From NCBI GenBank assembly GCA_046262015.1, contig JBHENN010000049.1, positions 1 to 11,656 of the forward strand: a stretch of 11,656 nt of DNA, written 5' to 3'. Of this stretch, positions 1 through 5,997 are shown piece after piece (position 1 is the stretch's first letter; each line of letters begins with the position of its first letter). The DNA is from JBHENN01 sp046262015. GTDB lineage: Bacteria > Actinomycetota > CADDZG01 > WHSQ01. A program made the position numbers and the translations under genes. Under the pieces are notes generated by a model. The model saw only the letters and a program-made list of their open reading frames with translations. It made no database searches and was not told the origin of the DNA.

Positions 1-642
1 GTCGGTCGCCGACGAGCATCCGGGATCGTCGGGGAAGTCGACCAGCCCGTCGCCGTCGTTATCGAGGTTGTCGTCACAACCGGGAGGGGCCGGTATCGAG
101 CCGGTCCACGTCTTGGTGGAGGTATCGGTGTAGACCGCCCCGCTCGGTCCCCGGGTCGAAGACGTCACGGTCATCTCCCCGGCTGTATTGGAGGTCACGC
201 CGAAGGTGAATTGTCCGCTGTCGTCGGTCCTGTAAGTCGCGGTGCAAGTTCTGGTCAGCTCGGTCCCACTCCCGCTCTCGGTACAGGTGACGTCCGGCGG
301 GACCCGCGAGTTGTTCGGCCCCGAGCCCGGGGGCGCGTCGCAGAATCCGATGGCGGTGGTGGTCTGACCGCTCGTAACGGTGGTCGTCTGGCCGGTCTGC
401 TGCGAGATCGTAACCGTGACCGCCTGGCCGGCCACCGCCTGCTGATCTGCGCCTGTCACCGTGGTCGTGAACGGGTTGCAGGTGCGGACGACCGCGGTGT
501 CGGTCGGGGGCTGCTGGTCGACCGTGTAGGGCTCGGTCGGCTGTGCGGTCTGCGCCCCCGCGTTCCCCGTCATGGGCAACAGGAGCGCTAGAGCGGTTAC
601 GAGCACGACCGAGATCGCCGTCGACCTGCTGATGGTTCTCAA
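1..642 (-). CDS. Secreted Ig-like protein with an Asp/Gly-rich Cys-flanked module (3' end outside window)
   Basis: The frame is open from a TTG codon (642-640) to the window edge, giving 214 residues with no stop, so the C-terminus is missing. The TTG is chosen because AAGGGGG (650-656) lies 7 nt upstream and because residues 1-31 then form a typical Sec signal peptide: basic N-end, hydrophobic core around 10-23, probable cleavage near AGA-QT. The mature part is Thr/Val/Gln-rich. Residues about 60-180 look like a bacterial Ig-like domain, including a TDDSGQFTFGVTS stretch and a KTW end that resembles the Ig-like part of the larger secreted protein next door. Residues 189-209 form a module Cys-Asp-Asp-Asn ... 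DNDGDGLVDFPDDPGC, similar to type-3-repeat-like calcium loops. What follows cannot be seen. Function unknown; a surface or matrix protein is likely. Moderately sure of start, sure of frame and strand. Confidence 0.8.
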   Translation of the reverse strand, partial: MRTISRSTAISVVLVTALALLLPMTGNAGAQTAQPTEPYTVDQQPPTDTAVVRTCNPFTTTVTGADQQAVAGQAVTVTISQQTGQTTTVTSGQTTTAIGFCDAPPGSGPNNSRVPPDVTCTESGSGTELTRTCTATYRTDDSGQFTFGVTSNTAGEMTVTSSTRGPSGAVYTDTSTKTWTGSIPAPPGCDDNLDNDGDGLVDFPDDPGCSSATD

Positions 643-705
643 GATCGCGCCCCCTTGTTTGACCCCGATGCGGCGCGCTCCGGGCGGCACGCCGATCCCC
701 GCCGC

Positions 706-731
706 ATAACGGCGTGGAGTTCTAGCGTTCC
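706..731 (-). promoter_or_regulatory. Candidate ECF-sigma promoter for the truncated secreted-protein gene
   Basis: On the minus strand GGAAC (731-727) is followed after 15 bp by CGTTAT (711-706), that is GGAAC-N16-GTT. This fits the -35/-10 pattern known for actinobacterial SigE/SigH-type ECF sigma factors. Transcription would begin near 699 and leave a leader of roughly 57 nt before the TTG at 642. A perfect 7-bp hairpin (731-737 with 742-748, loop ACGC) abuts the -35 box and could be an operator. Pattern match only. Confidence 0.45.
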
Positions 732-782
732 CCCCGCACGCGCGGGGGAAACCCTCCTCGCCCGATCGCCCTTGGAAAAGCG

Positions 783-815
783 GAGGGGCCGACCCACCGA
801 TGGGGCCGGCCCCTC
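783..815 (-). terminator. Hairpin terminator downstream of the large secreted-protein gene
   Basis: A perfect 9-bp stem (783-791 with 807-815, core AGGGGCCG/CGGCCCCT) encloses a loop that holds a further 4-bp stem (793-796 with 801-804). On the minus strand it is followed by CCGCTTTTCC, a short T-tract. It lies about 55 nt past the stop of the gene ending at 870. The plus strand has only a weak T-rich run after the stem, so it is best read as a minus-strand terminator. Confidence 0.6.
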
Positions 816-869
816 TTGTTGTGGAACTCCTTCCCGCGGCGCGGGCGAGAACCCTCGTCTACCCGCTGG

Positions 870-3476
870 TTACCGCTCGCACCTGATGATCTGGTCGTCG
901 CCGCGGCCGCCCTGGCAGGTGTCGGTGTCGCGTCCGCCGTCGAGCTGGTCGTCGCCGCTGCCGCCCCGCAGGCTGTCGTTGCCGGCGCCGCCCTTGAGGA
1001 TGTCCTGGTGCCGGCCGCCCTGAAGGCTGTCGGCGCCACCGCGGCCTCTCAAGGTGTCGATGCCCTTGTTGCCCTTGAGCCCGTCCCTACCCTTATCACC
1101 GGAGACGATGTCGTTGCCGCCACCGCCCGCCGCAGCGTCGTTACCGCGGCCACCGCTGATCTGGTCCTTGCCACCGTTGCCCAGGATCTGGTCGGCACCA
1201 GCGAGGCCACAGATGATGTCGCCCTGGTCGCTGCCCTGGAGCACGTCGTCAGACGGTGTACCCACGATCACGAACCCGGTGCCGTCCAACTGCGGCGTCC
1301 TGGTGCCCTGGGCGAAGCCGGTGCAAGCACCGCTGCCCACCGTCGGCCCACCCGTCTCGGAGTCGTCGTTGGCGTTGAGGCATTCCGGGTCGTTCGGGAA
1401 GTCGACGAGCCCGTCACCATCGTTGTCGACCCCGTCGCTGCACTGCGGTGCTCCTGCGCCCGCCTCAGAGTTGTCGGCGGCGCTCTCGCACTGCGGGTCG
1501 TTCGGGAAGTCGATGAACCCGTCGGCGTCGTTGTCGACCCCGTCGCTGCACTGCGGGTTCACGACGCCGCTCTCGGTGACGCGCTTCTGGACGGTGTCGC
1601 ACTCCGGCTCGGCGACGTTGTTCGCCGTCGGGTCGTCCTGCAGACAGACCGTGATCAGGTCGTTGCCCTGACGGAACGACTCGATCGTGGCGCTCGCCGT
1701 GCCCGTCTGGGTGGTCTCGTTCGGCGGGTTCGGCGTGAACCGCGTCGCGGTCAGCTCGCCACCGCCCGAAGGCGCGATGAACCACTGCAGACGGCCGTTT
1801 TCGGCGGGCTCGGTCGACACCAGGTTGCCCAGCGCGTCGTAGGTGCACGCCAGCAGGTTGTCGAAGTCACCGATCTGGTTCTCCCGGAACTTGTCCCCGG
1901 TGAGGCAGGGGTCGGGTCCGGTGTCGGTGCCGGCGAATACCAGCCGCACCTGCGACGGCGCGGTCTGCCACGTCTTGACGACCGTGTCGCGGAGCTCGCC
2001 CGCGCAGCCGAACGGGTCGGTCCCGAAGCCGGGGTCGCTCTCGTTGCAGGCGGTCACCGTCTGGGTGCCCACCGTGTCGCTGGTGATCGACGCAGACGCG
2101 ATGCCGTTGGCGTCGGTCGCCGTGGTGCACGAGTCGGTCTCGTTGGCGCCACCGGTCGGACCGGTGCCACCCACGCCGCCGCCCACCGGGTTACCGGGGC
2201 CGCAGTCGAGGATCTGGCCCACTCCGTCGGACTCGAACGTGACCGTGCCCACGAAGGGCGTGCCGAACTGGTCGGTCAGGCAGGCCACGACCACCTCGAT
2301 GTCCTGGAGCTGGTTGGTCTCGGCGTTGTCCTGGTTGGTCCGGCAATCGGCGCCGCCCACGTCGAACGTCGCGCCGACGGTCTGCGTCGCACGCGGCTGG
2401 GCGAGCGCGTAGTGCTCGTCGTAGACGCAGATGTTCTCAGCGAACGTCTGCGGCGTCGCCTCGGCCGGGTCATTCGGTGTGGGGCCCGTGCCGGCGACAG
2501 CGTTGTTGACGAAGTCGTCGTTGGTGCACTCCAAGACGTCGTCCCGGCCGTTGCCGAAGATCGCGACGTCGACGTCGCTGTCCTTGGTCAGACCGGTGTT
2601 CGTGAACACCGCGGTCCACACGATGAAGTCGTCGCCCTCGGTCGTGGTGCCCTGGGTGTTGACCGGGCCCTCGAACACGTAGTCGGCGTAGATATCGCAG
2701 CCCTCGGGCCCGTTGGTCGGGTCCGCGAGGTCGTCGAGGCACGCCGACGCGTTCGTGACGTCACCGCTGGTGGTGAAGCGCAGCGTGAAGCTGTCCGCCG
2801 GGATGATGTCGCCGTGCTCGAGCTCCTGGAAGTCGTTGGGCTCGGTGCACGCGCCGTTCGGGTTGACGCCGCCCTGGTCGGGCGCCGCGGTCGTCTGCTC
2901 GGTGTAGCAGATCCCGGTGATCTCGCCGGTCGAGAGCTGCGGCCCGAACTGGCCGGTGTTGGGGTCGACGTTCTGGGCGTCGTCGAGGTGGACGTCCTCG
3001 ACCTCGTCGAGGGTGCAGTTCGCCGGGCCGACGCCCGGGTCGGGCGGGCCGACGCACGCCTGCACGACCATGTCGTACTCGAGGCCGGTCTCGAGCGTGT
3101 CGACCGGGATGTTCCAGAAGACGTCGAACGCGGCGACGTCGTGGACCCCGCCGGCGATGTTCGGCGTCGTGTCGGTCCCGATCGGGGCGCACTCGTTCGG
3201 GTCCTGGATGCTTCCGGCGCCGGTGAAGTTGCTGCAGTAGAAGAACGTTGCCTGCGTCGCGTCGGCATCGGCGACCGCGGTCAGGTGCGCCGCGGTGTCG
3301 GAGCCGTCGAACGCGTCGCTGAGCTGGTCCTTGTCGAGGAACTGCTCGGGCATGAAGAACGATACGGCGTCGACGACCTCGTGGGTCGCCTGCGCCGGGG
3401 CCGCGAACGCCAGGAGCCCGGCGACCAGCGCCAGCACCCCCAGCGAGCTACACAGTTTCGTGTGTCTCTTATGCAA
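870..3476 (-). CDS. Large secreted protein: Ig-like stretches, two Asp/Gly Cys modules, C-terminal RTX-like repeats
   Basis: This is an 868-aa protein predicted to be exported. TTG (3476-3474) is the start: GGGAGG (3483-3488) lies 6 nt upstream and residues 1-30 form a clear Sec signal peptide ending APAQA-THE. Residues 31-350 are acidic, Cys-containing and unfamiliar to me. Residues about 360-505 and 506-632 look like two bacterial Ig-like (Big_1-type) domains, the first with TDANGIASASITSD and ending VVKTWQ. Residues 643-663 and 679-699 are two copies of a Cys-flanked DGVDND-DG-DFPNDP module, and 738-862 contain about 13 Gly/Asp nonapeptides of the GGxGNDxLx kind, which bind calcium in RTX proteins. 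There is no LPXTG motif or C-terminal membrane helix. Many cysteines suggest disulfides outside the cell. It probably acts as a calcium-stabilised surface or matrix protein, perhaps holding the glycan made by the neighbouring genes; that role is inference. A classical RTX toxin is unlikely because of the Sec signal and the missing toxin domain. Confidence 0.9.
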   Translation of the reverse strand: MHKRHTKLCSSLGVLALVAGLLAFAAPAQATHEVVDAVSFFMPEQFLDKDQLSDAFDGSDTAAHLTAVADADATQATFFYCSNFTGAGSIQDPNECAPIGTDTTPNIAGGVHDVAAFDVFWNIPVDTLETGLEYDMVVQACVGPPDPGVGPANCTLDEVEDVHLDDAQNVDPNTGQFGPQLSTGEITGICYTEQTTAAPDQGGVNPNGACTEPNDFQELEHGDIIPADSFTLRFTTSGDVTNASACLDDLADPTNGPEGCDIYADYVFEGPVNTQGTTTEGDDFIVWTAVFTNTGLTKDSDVDVAIFGNGRDDVLECTNDDFVNNAVAGTGPTPNDPAEATPQTFAENICVYDEHYALAQPRATQTVGATFDVGGADCRTNQDNAETNQLQDIEVVVACLTDQFGTPFVGTVTFESDGVGQILDCGPGNPVGGGVGGTGPTGGANETDSCTTATDANGIASASITSDTVGTQTVTACNESDPGFGTDPFGCAGELRDTVVKTWQTAPSQVRLVFAGTDTGPDPCLTGDKFRENQIGDFDNLLACTYDALGNLVSTEPAENGRLQWFIAPSGGGELTATRFTPNPPNETTQTGTASATIESFRQGNDLITVCLQDDPTANNVAEPECDTVQKRVTESGVVNPQCSDGVDNDADGFIDFPNDPQCESAADNSEAGAGAPQCSDGVDNDGDGLVDFPNDPECLNANDDSETGGPTVGSGACTGFAQGTRTPQLDGTGFVIVGTPSDDVLQGSDQGDIICGLAGADQILGNGGKDQISGGRGNDAAAGGGGNDIVSGDKGRDGLKGNKGIDTLRGRGGADSLQGGRHQDILKGGAGNDSLRGGSGDDQLDGGRDTDTCQGGRGDDQIIRCER
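882..1265 (-). repeat. RTX-like nonapeptide repeat block
   Basis: This encodes residues about 738-865 of the large secreted protein: around 13 consecutive 9-residue units such as GGAGNDSLR, GGSGDDQLD and GGRGNDAAA. Asp/Asn sits at positions 5-6 of most units, but several central ones are altered (GDKGRDGLK, GNKGIDTLR, GGRHQDILK), being Lys/Arg-rich and less acidic, so calcium binding there may be weaker. The block ends with two cysteines near the C-terminus (CQGGRGDDQIIRCER). Confidence 0.8.
1381..1556 (-). repeat. Duplicated 68-bp Asp/Gly module, 108 bp apart
   Basis: 1381-1448 and 1489-1556 are direct copies that agree at about 61 of 68 positions by eye, offset by 108 bp (36 codons). They encode the two modules CSDGVDNDADGFIDFPNDPQC and CSDGVDNDGDGLVDFPNDPEC (split here by family, not by spacing). 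A third, more diverged version lies at the left edge of the window (about 16-78) in the neighbouring gene. The Asp spacing resembles calcium-binding loops of type-3 repeats. Confidence 0.75.
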
Positions 3477-3783
3477 GTGCTACCTCCCTGTTGTGGTGCC
3501 TGATTACGGTCCCTGCGTGCTGCTTGGTGGTGGTTCCTGTGTTACCGCGGACTTAACGGCGTGCCGCGGCCCTGCGCTGATCTTCCGTTCTTCGCCTCTC
3601 GTACCGGCGACCCCCTTGATCGACCCGATGTAACAGAAGCTCTTCTCGGCGCCCGGCCTGTACCTCATGCCCGGCCCTGCTAGGTACAACGAACATCGGC
3701 CTCGAAAGTTGTAACGATTTCGCTGCGTACGACCCGGTTTCTTGCCGGGCCTCGGTGAACGGCGCGCCGAAGCCGCGCCGTCT
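3477..3783 (-). promoter_or_regulatory. Long structured 5' leader of the large secreted-protein gene
   Basis: If transcription starts just after the -10 box at 3790-3795, the mRNA has a leader of about 307 nt. In transcript order it holds a perfect 7-bp hairpin at its very 5' end (3760-3780), a CCCGG/CCGGG hairpin (3733-3749), an inverted repeat TACAAC/GTTGTA (3685-3713) and a CCGCGG/CCGCGG stem (3545-3569), and ends in a good SD (3483-3488). I match it to no riboswitch class. No convincing small gene is seen inside. Confidence 0.4.
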
Positions 3784-3807
3784 CTGTGCGTTGTAGCCTG
3801 ATTACGG
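3498..3807 (-). repeat. 12-bp direct repeat CCGTAATCAGGC, in promoter spacer and before the SD
   Basis: Exact copies of CCGTAATCAGGC (minus strand) lie at 3796-3807 and 3498-3509, 298 bp apart. Each is followed within a few bases by (T)ACAAC. The upstream copy fills most of the spacer of the sigma-70-like promoter; the downstream one lies 9 nt before the SD of the large secreted-protein gene. An operator pair or a partial promoter duplication are the simplest readings. Confidence 0.55.
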
Positions 3808-3818
3808 AGCGATGTCAA
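3790..3818 (-). promoter_or_regulatory. Near-consensus sigma-70-type promoter for the large secreted-protein gene
   Basis: On the minus strand TTGACA (3818-3813) and TACAAC (3795-3790) are separated by exactly 17 bp. The -35 is perfect and the -10 matches 5 of 6 positions (TATAAT-type TACAAT with a final C is a common weak variant). It points to the gene starting at 3476 and no other minus-strand gene lies between. Confidence 0.65.
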
Positions 3819-3837
3819 GGCTCGGGGGGGGATGTCC

Positions 3838-3879
3838 GGTTCGTCCCGAACCAGGGCAACCTGGGGCCGGTCCCGGCCC
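3838..3879. repeat. Three adjoining perfect inverted repeats between divergent genes
   Basis: GGTTCG-TCC-CGAACC (3838-3852), CCAGG-GCAA-CCTGG (3851-3864, with a GNRA-type loop) and GGGCCGG-TC-CCGGCCC (3864-3879) follow each other without gaps. They lie just upstream of the minus-strand -35 box (3818) and about 25-65 bp upstream of the plus-strand -10 candidate. They may be operators controlling both divergent genes, or hairpins of an RNA leader. Neither strand shows a T-tract after them, so a terminator is unlikely. Confidence 0.45.
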
Positions 3880-3903
3880 TCGGAGGGCGGGGCAGGTCAC
3901 GGC

Positions 3904-3909
3904 TAGACT
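3904..3909 (+). promoter_or_regulatory. Possible -10 box (TAGACT) for the O-antigen ligase-like gene
   Basis: TAGACT fits the actinobacterial TAnnnT -10 pattern and would place the transcript start near 3916, about 30 nt before the ATG at 3946. No recognisable -35 lies 16-19 bp upstream, so this is weak. Confidence 0.25.
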
Positions 3910-3945
3910 CCCGACCGCTATGGCCGCCTCCCGAGGTACACGCCG

Positions 3946-5973
3946 ATGCGAGCCGTGATCCTGGAGCACGGCCCGCGCGTCCGGCGGCTCGTGCTGCTAG
4001 GGATGATCGCCGCCATACCGCTCGTGATCGTCCGGATGGTCAACGACCCGATCAACGTCCCGAAGCTGACCCTGCTCATGGTCGGGACCACGGTGGTCGC
4101 GGCCATCCGGGCGGCGGAGCTCACCCAGGGGGCCAGCCGGGGGGGGCTCGACCGCATGGCGCTGCCCGGGCTGTTCCTGGCGGCCCCGCTACTGCTGGCG
4201 TGGCTCGTGAACCCGCATCGCGGCTGGACGCTGTTCGGCGAGTACGGCCGCTTCCAAGGGCTCGTCCCCTACCTCGTCTTCATCGCGTTCGGTGTCCTGG
4301 TCGCGGATGCCTTCGCGGGCCAGACCCGCCCCCTGCTGTGGGCCGTAGCCGCCGCGGGAGGTGTCGCGGGAGGCCTGGCGCTCCTCCAGAGACTGGGGAT
4401 CGACCCGGTCCCCGGGTACGCGGGAAGCCCCTACGAGCGCGCCGCCGTGTCGACGTTCGGGAACACGAACTTCGCCGGCGGGGTCCTCGCCATCGCCCTG
4501 CCGGTGACCCTCGTCCTCGCGGCGACGGAGCGGCCCCGCCGGACCCTCGCCTGGGCGGGGGCCGCGGCGACGGCCGCCGGGCTCGCCGCCAGCATCAGCC
4601 AAGGCGCGTGGGCGGCCGGGGTCGCCGGGGTCGCGGTCGGCGCCGGCTTCTGGTTGGCGCCGCGGTGGCGCCTGGCACGGGTCGCCGGTGTAGCCGTAGG
4701 GGCGTTGGTGCTCGGCGCGGTAGTGGGGAGCGTCCTCGTCTCGGCGCTGCGTCCGGGCCTCGACCTGCACCGCAACGTGGAGGTGCGCTCGGACCTGTGG
4801 AGGTCGGCGGTCGCCATCGGCCTCGACGCCCCGATCGCCGGCCGTGGACCCAACGCCTTCGCTTACCTGCTGCCCCAATACCGGTCCCCCCAGGACCTCG
4901 AGCTGAGCGCCTACGCCGACGACCCCCACTCCGTGCCGCTGTCGCTATTCGCCAACGCAGGGGTGCTCGGCGCGATCGGGTACCTCGCCCTGGTCGTGTG
5001 GACGGTCCGGCGGGCGGCCGCCCCCGGCCGGGGGCGGGGGGAGACCGCTGCCTTCGCGGGAGCCCTCGCGGCCTACCTGGTCCAGTCGCTCGTCAGCATC
5101 GACGAGCTCGCCCTCCGGCTGCTCTTCTGGACGGCCCTGGGTGGGCTCGTAGCCGCCACGAGCGAACCGGAGGCGACGGCGAACCTCGCGACCGGCAAGC
5201 GTGGCGGGAAAGGACCACGGAGCGGGAAGGGGAAAGGGAAAGGGAAAGGCAGATCGCAGGGGACGCAGGGACGGTCCGCACCGCTGGCCGGAGTGCTCCA
5301 GCGCCCGATCGCCCTCGGCGCGGCGGGGGTAGTGGCCGCAGGCCTCCTCTACTGGCAGGTCGGCTTCCTCGTCGCCGACCGCCGCGCCGTGACGGCCCGC
5401 TCTCTCGCACGGACCGATGCCAGCGGCGCGTACGAGCAGGTGGAGCGGGCGCTCGGCTTCCGCGACGAGTACGAGTACCGCCATGTCGTCGGGTTCGACC
5501 TCGGCCGGGCCGCGGTGGCCGAGAAGCAGTTGGGAGCGGACGACATGGAGCGGGTCGCCGAGCTGTTCTCGTACGTCGATCGGTTTCCCGACGTCCCCGC
5601 CATGCTCGACTACGGACGGGTCCTCGGTGCGTGGTCGCAGTACGACCCGGACGCCGCGGCCGACTCCGCGGCGGCGTTCGTGCGCGCGATCGAGCTCGAC
5701 CCGTACAACCCCGCGCTGCGCGTGGACGCCGCCATCGCGCTGAGCCTGGCCGGTCGCAACGAGGAAGCGGAGAGATTCCTTCTCTCATACCTGTACGAGG
5801 TCGACGGCGGGAACGCCACCGTGTGGGGACGGCTCGCCCTGGTCCGGGTCGCGCTCGAGGACTTCGACGGCGCGCGGGTTGCGGTCGACCGGGCGCTCAG
5901 CCTGGATCCGGAGCAGGCGGCGGCGCGCCGGGCGGACAGGGCTCTGAGCGGAGGGGGACGCCTCAGGCCTTAG
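3946..5973 (+). CDS. O-antigen ligase/polymerase-like (Wzy_C family) membrane protein with C-terminal TPR region
   Basis: A 675-aa protein of the family that polymerises or ligates lipid-linked glycans on the outer face of the membrane. The ATG at 3946 has GAGG (3933-3936) 9 nt upstream. About a dozen hydrophobic helices fill residues 12-405. Family marks are STFGNTNFAGG (169-179; the usual form is GNPNF, here Thr replaces Pro), RSDLW (281-285) followed by PIAGRGPNAF (296-305), and DDPHSVPLSLFANAGVLG (325-342) with the conserved His. Residues 412-445 are a basic Gly/Lys linker, 453-474 a further membrane helix, and about 480-665 an alpha-helical region with TPR features (AIELDPYNPALRVDAAIALSLAGR; ALSLDPEQAAA). 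Ligases with TPR tails are common in Gram-positive and other phyla. Whether it polymerises the glycan or transfers it, for instance to protein or the cell wall, cannot be told from sequence. It converges on the sulfotransferase gene with 24 bp between stops. Confidence 0.85.
   Translation: MRAVILEHGPRVRRLVLLGMIAAIPLVIVRMVNDPINVPKLTLLMVGTTVVAAIRAAELTQGASRGGLDRMALPGLFLAAPLLLAWLVNPHRGWTLFGEYGRFQGLVPYLVFIAFGVLVADAFAGQTRPLLWAVAAAGGVAGGLALLQRLGIDPVPGYAGSPYERAAVSTFGNTNFAGGVLAIALPVTLVLAATERPRRTLAWAGAAATAAGLAASISQGAWAAGVAGVAVGAGFWLAPRWRLARVAGVAVGALVLGAVVGSVLVSALRPGLDLHRNVEVRSDLWRSAVAIGLDAPIAGRGPNAFAYLLPQYRSPQDLELSAYADDPHSVPLSLFANAGVLGAIGYLALVVWTVRRAAAPGRGRGETAAFAGALAAYLVQSLVSIDELALRLLFWTALGGLVAATSEPEATANLATGKRGGKGPRSGKGKGKGKGRSQGTQGRSAPLAGVLQRPIALGAAGVVAAGLLYWQVGFLVADRRAVTARSLARTDASGAYEQVERALGFRDEYEYRHVVGFDLGRAAVAEKQLGADDMERVAELFSYVDRFPDVPAMLDYGRVLGAWSQYDPDAAADSAAAFVRAIELDPYNPALRVDAAIALSLAGRNEEAERFLLSYLYEVDGGNATVWGRLALVRVALEDFDGARVAVDRALSLDPEQAAARRADRALSGGGRLRP
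5224..5249 (+). repeat. GGGAAA hexamer run encoding a Gly-Lys linker
   Basis: Four consecutive hexamers (GGGAAG, then GGGAAA three times, then GG) encode Gly-Lys repeats at residues 427-435 of the ligase-like protein. The four G-runs with 2-3 nt loops also fit the G-quadruplex pattern on the coding strand. Such a run is prone to slippage in six-base, frame-preserving steps. Confidence 0.8.
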
Positions 5974-5991
5974 AGCCTCAGAGCCTTAGAG
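5961..5991 (+). repeat. Short tandem 8-bp repeat (CCTYAGAG) over the stop codon
   Basis: CCTTAGAG, CCTCAGAG, CCTTAGAG (5968-5991) are preceded by a partial unit CCTCAGG (5961-5967). The first TTAG contains the TAG stop (5971-5973) of the ligase-like gene, and the run fills almost all of the gap to the convergent sulfotransferase stop. No hairpin terminator is visible here. Confidence 0.7.
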
Positions 5992-5997
5992 CTACAC

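Noticed and set aside
727..855. CRISPR repeat-like hairpins (type I-E look: GTTCCCCCCGC...GCGGGGGAAACC and a looser copy near 830)
   Set aside because: Only one clean copy, the second differs in length and sequence, the spacing of about 100 bp is wrong, and no cas genes are present.
870..1265. Type I-secreted RTX toxin
   Set aside because: The protein has a Sec signal peptide, no toxin or lipase domain, and no type I transporter genes are nearby.
816..3503. 895-aa plus-strand frame opposite the large secreted-protein gene
   Set aside because: Arg/Val/Gly-rich with no domain, signal or SD; it mirrors the real gene, whose product has a signal peptide and recognisable repeats.
3477..3570. Faint resemblance of the leader end to the c-di-AMP (ydaO) riboswitch
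   Set aside because: Isolated pieces such as CGTTAA and GGAACCAC are suggestive, but the conserved GGGTGAATC-like core and overall pairing are not found.
3504..3818. 104-aa minus-strand frame upstream of the large secreted-protein gene
   Set aside because: Its start lies within the promoter -35 box, so the mRNA would not include it; composition is featureless.
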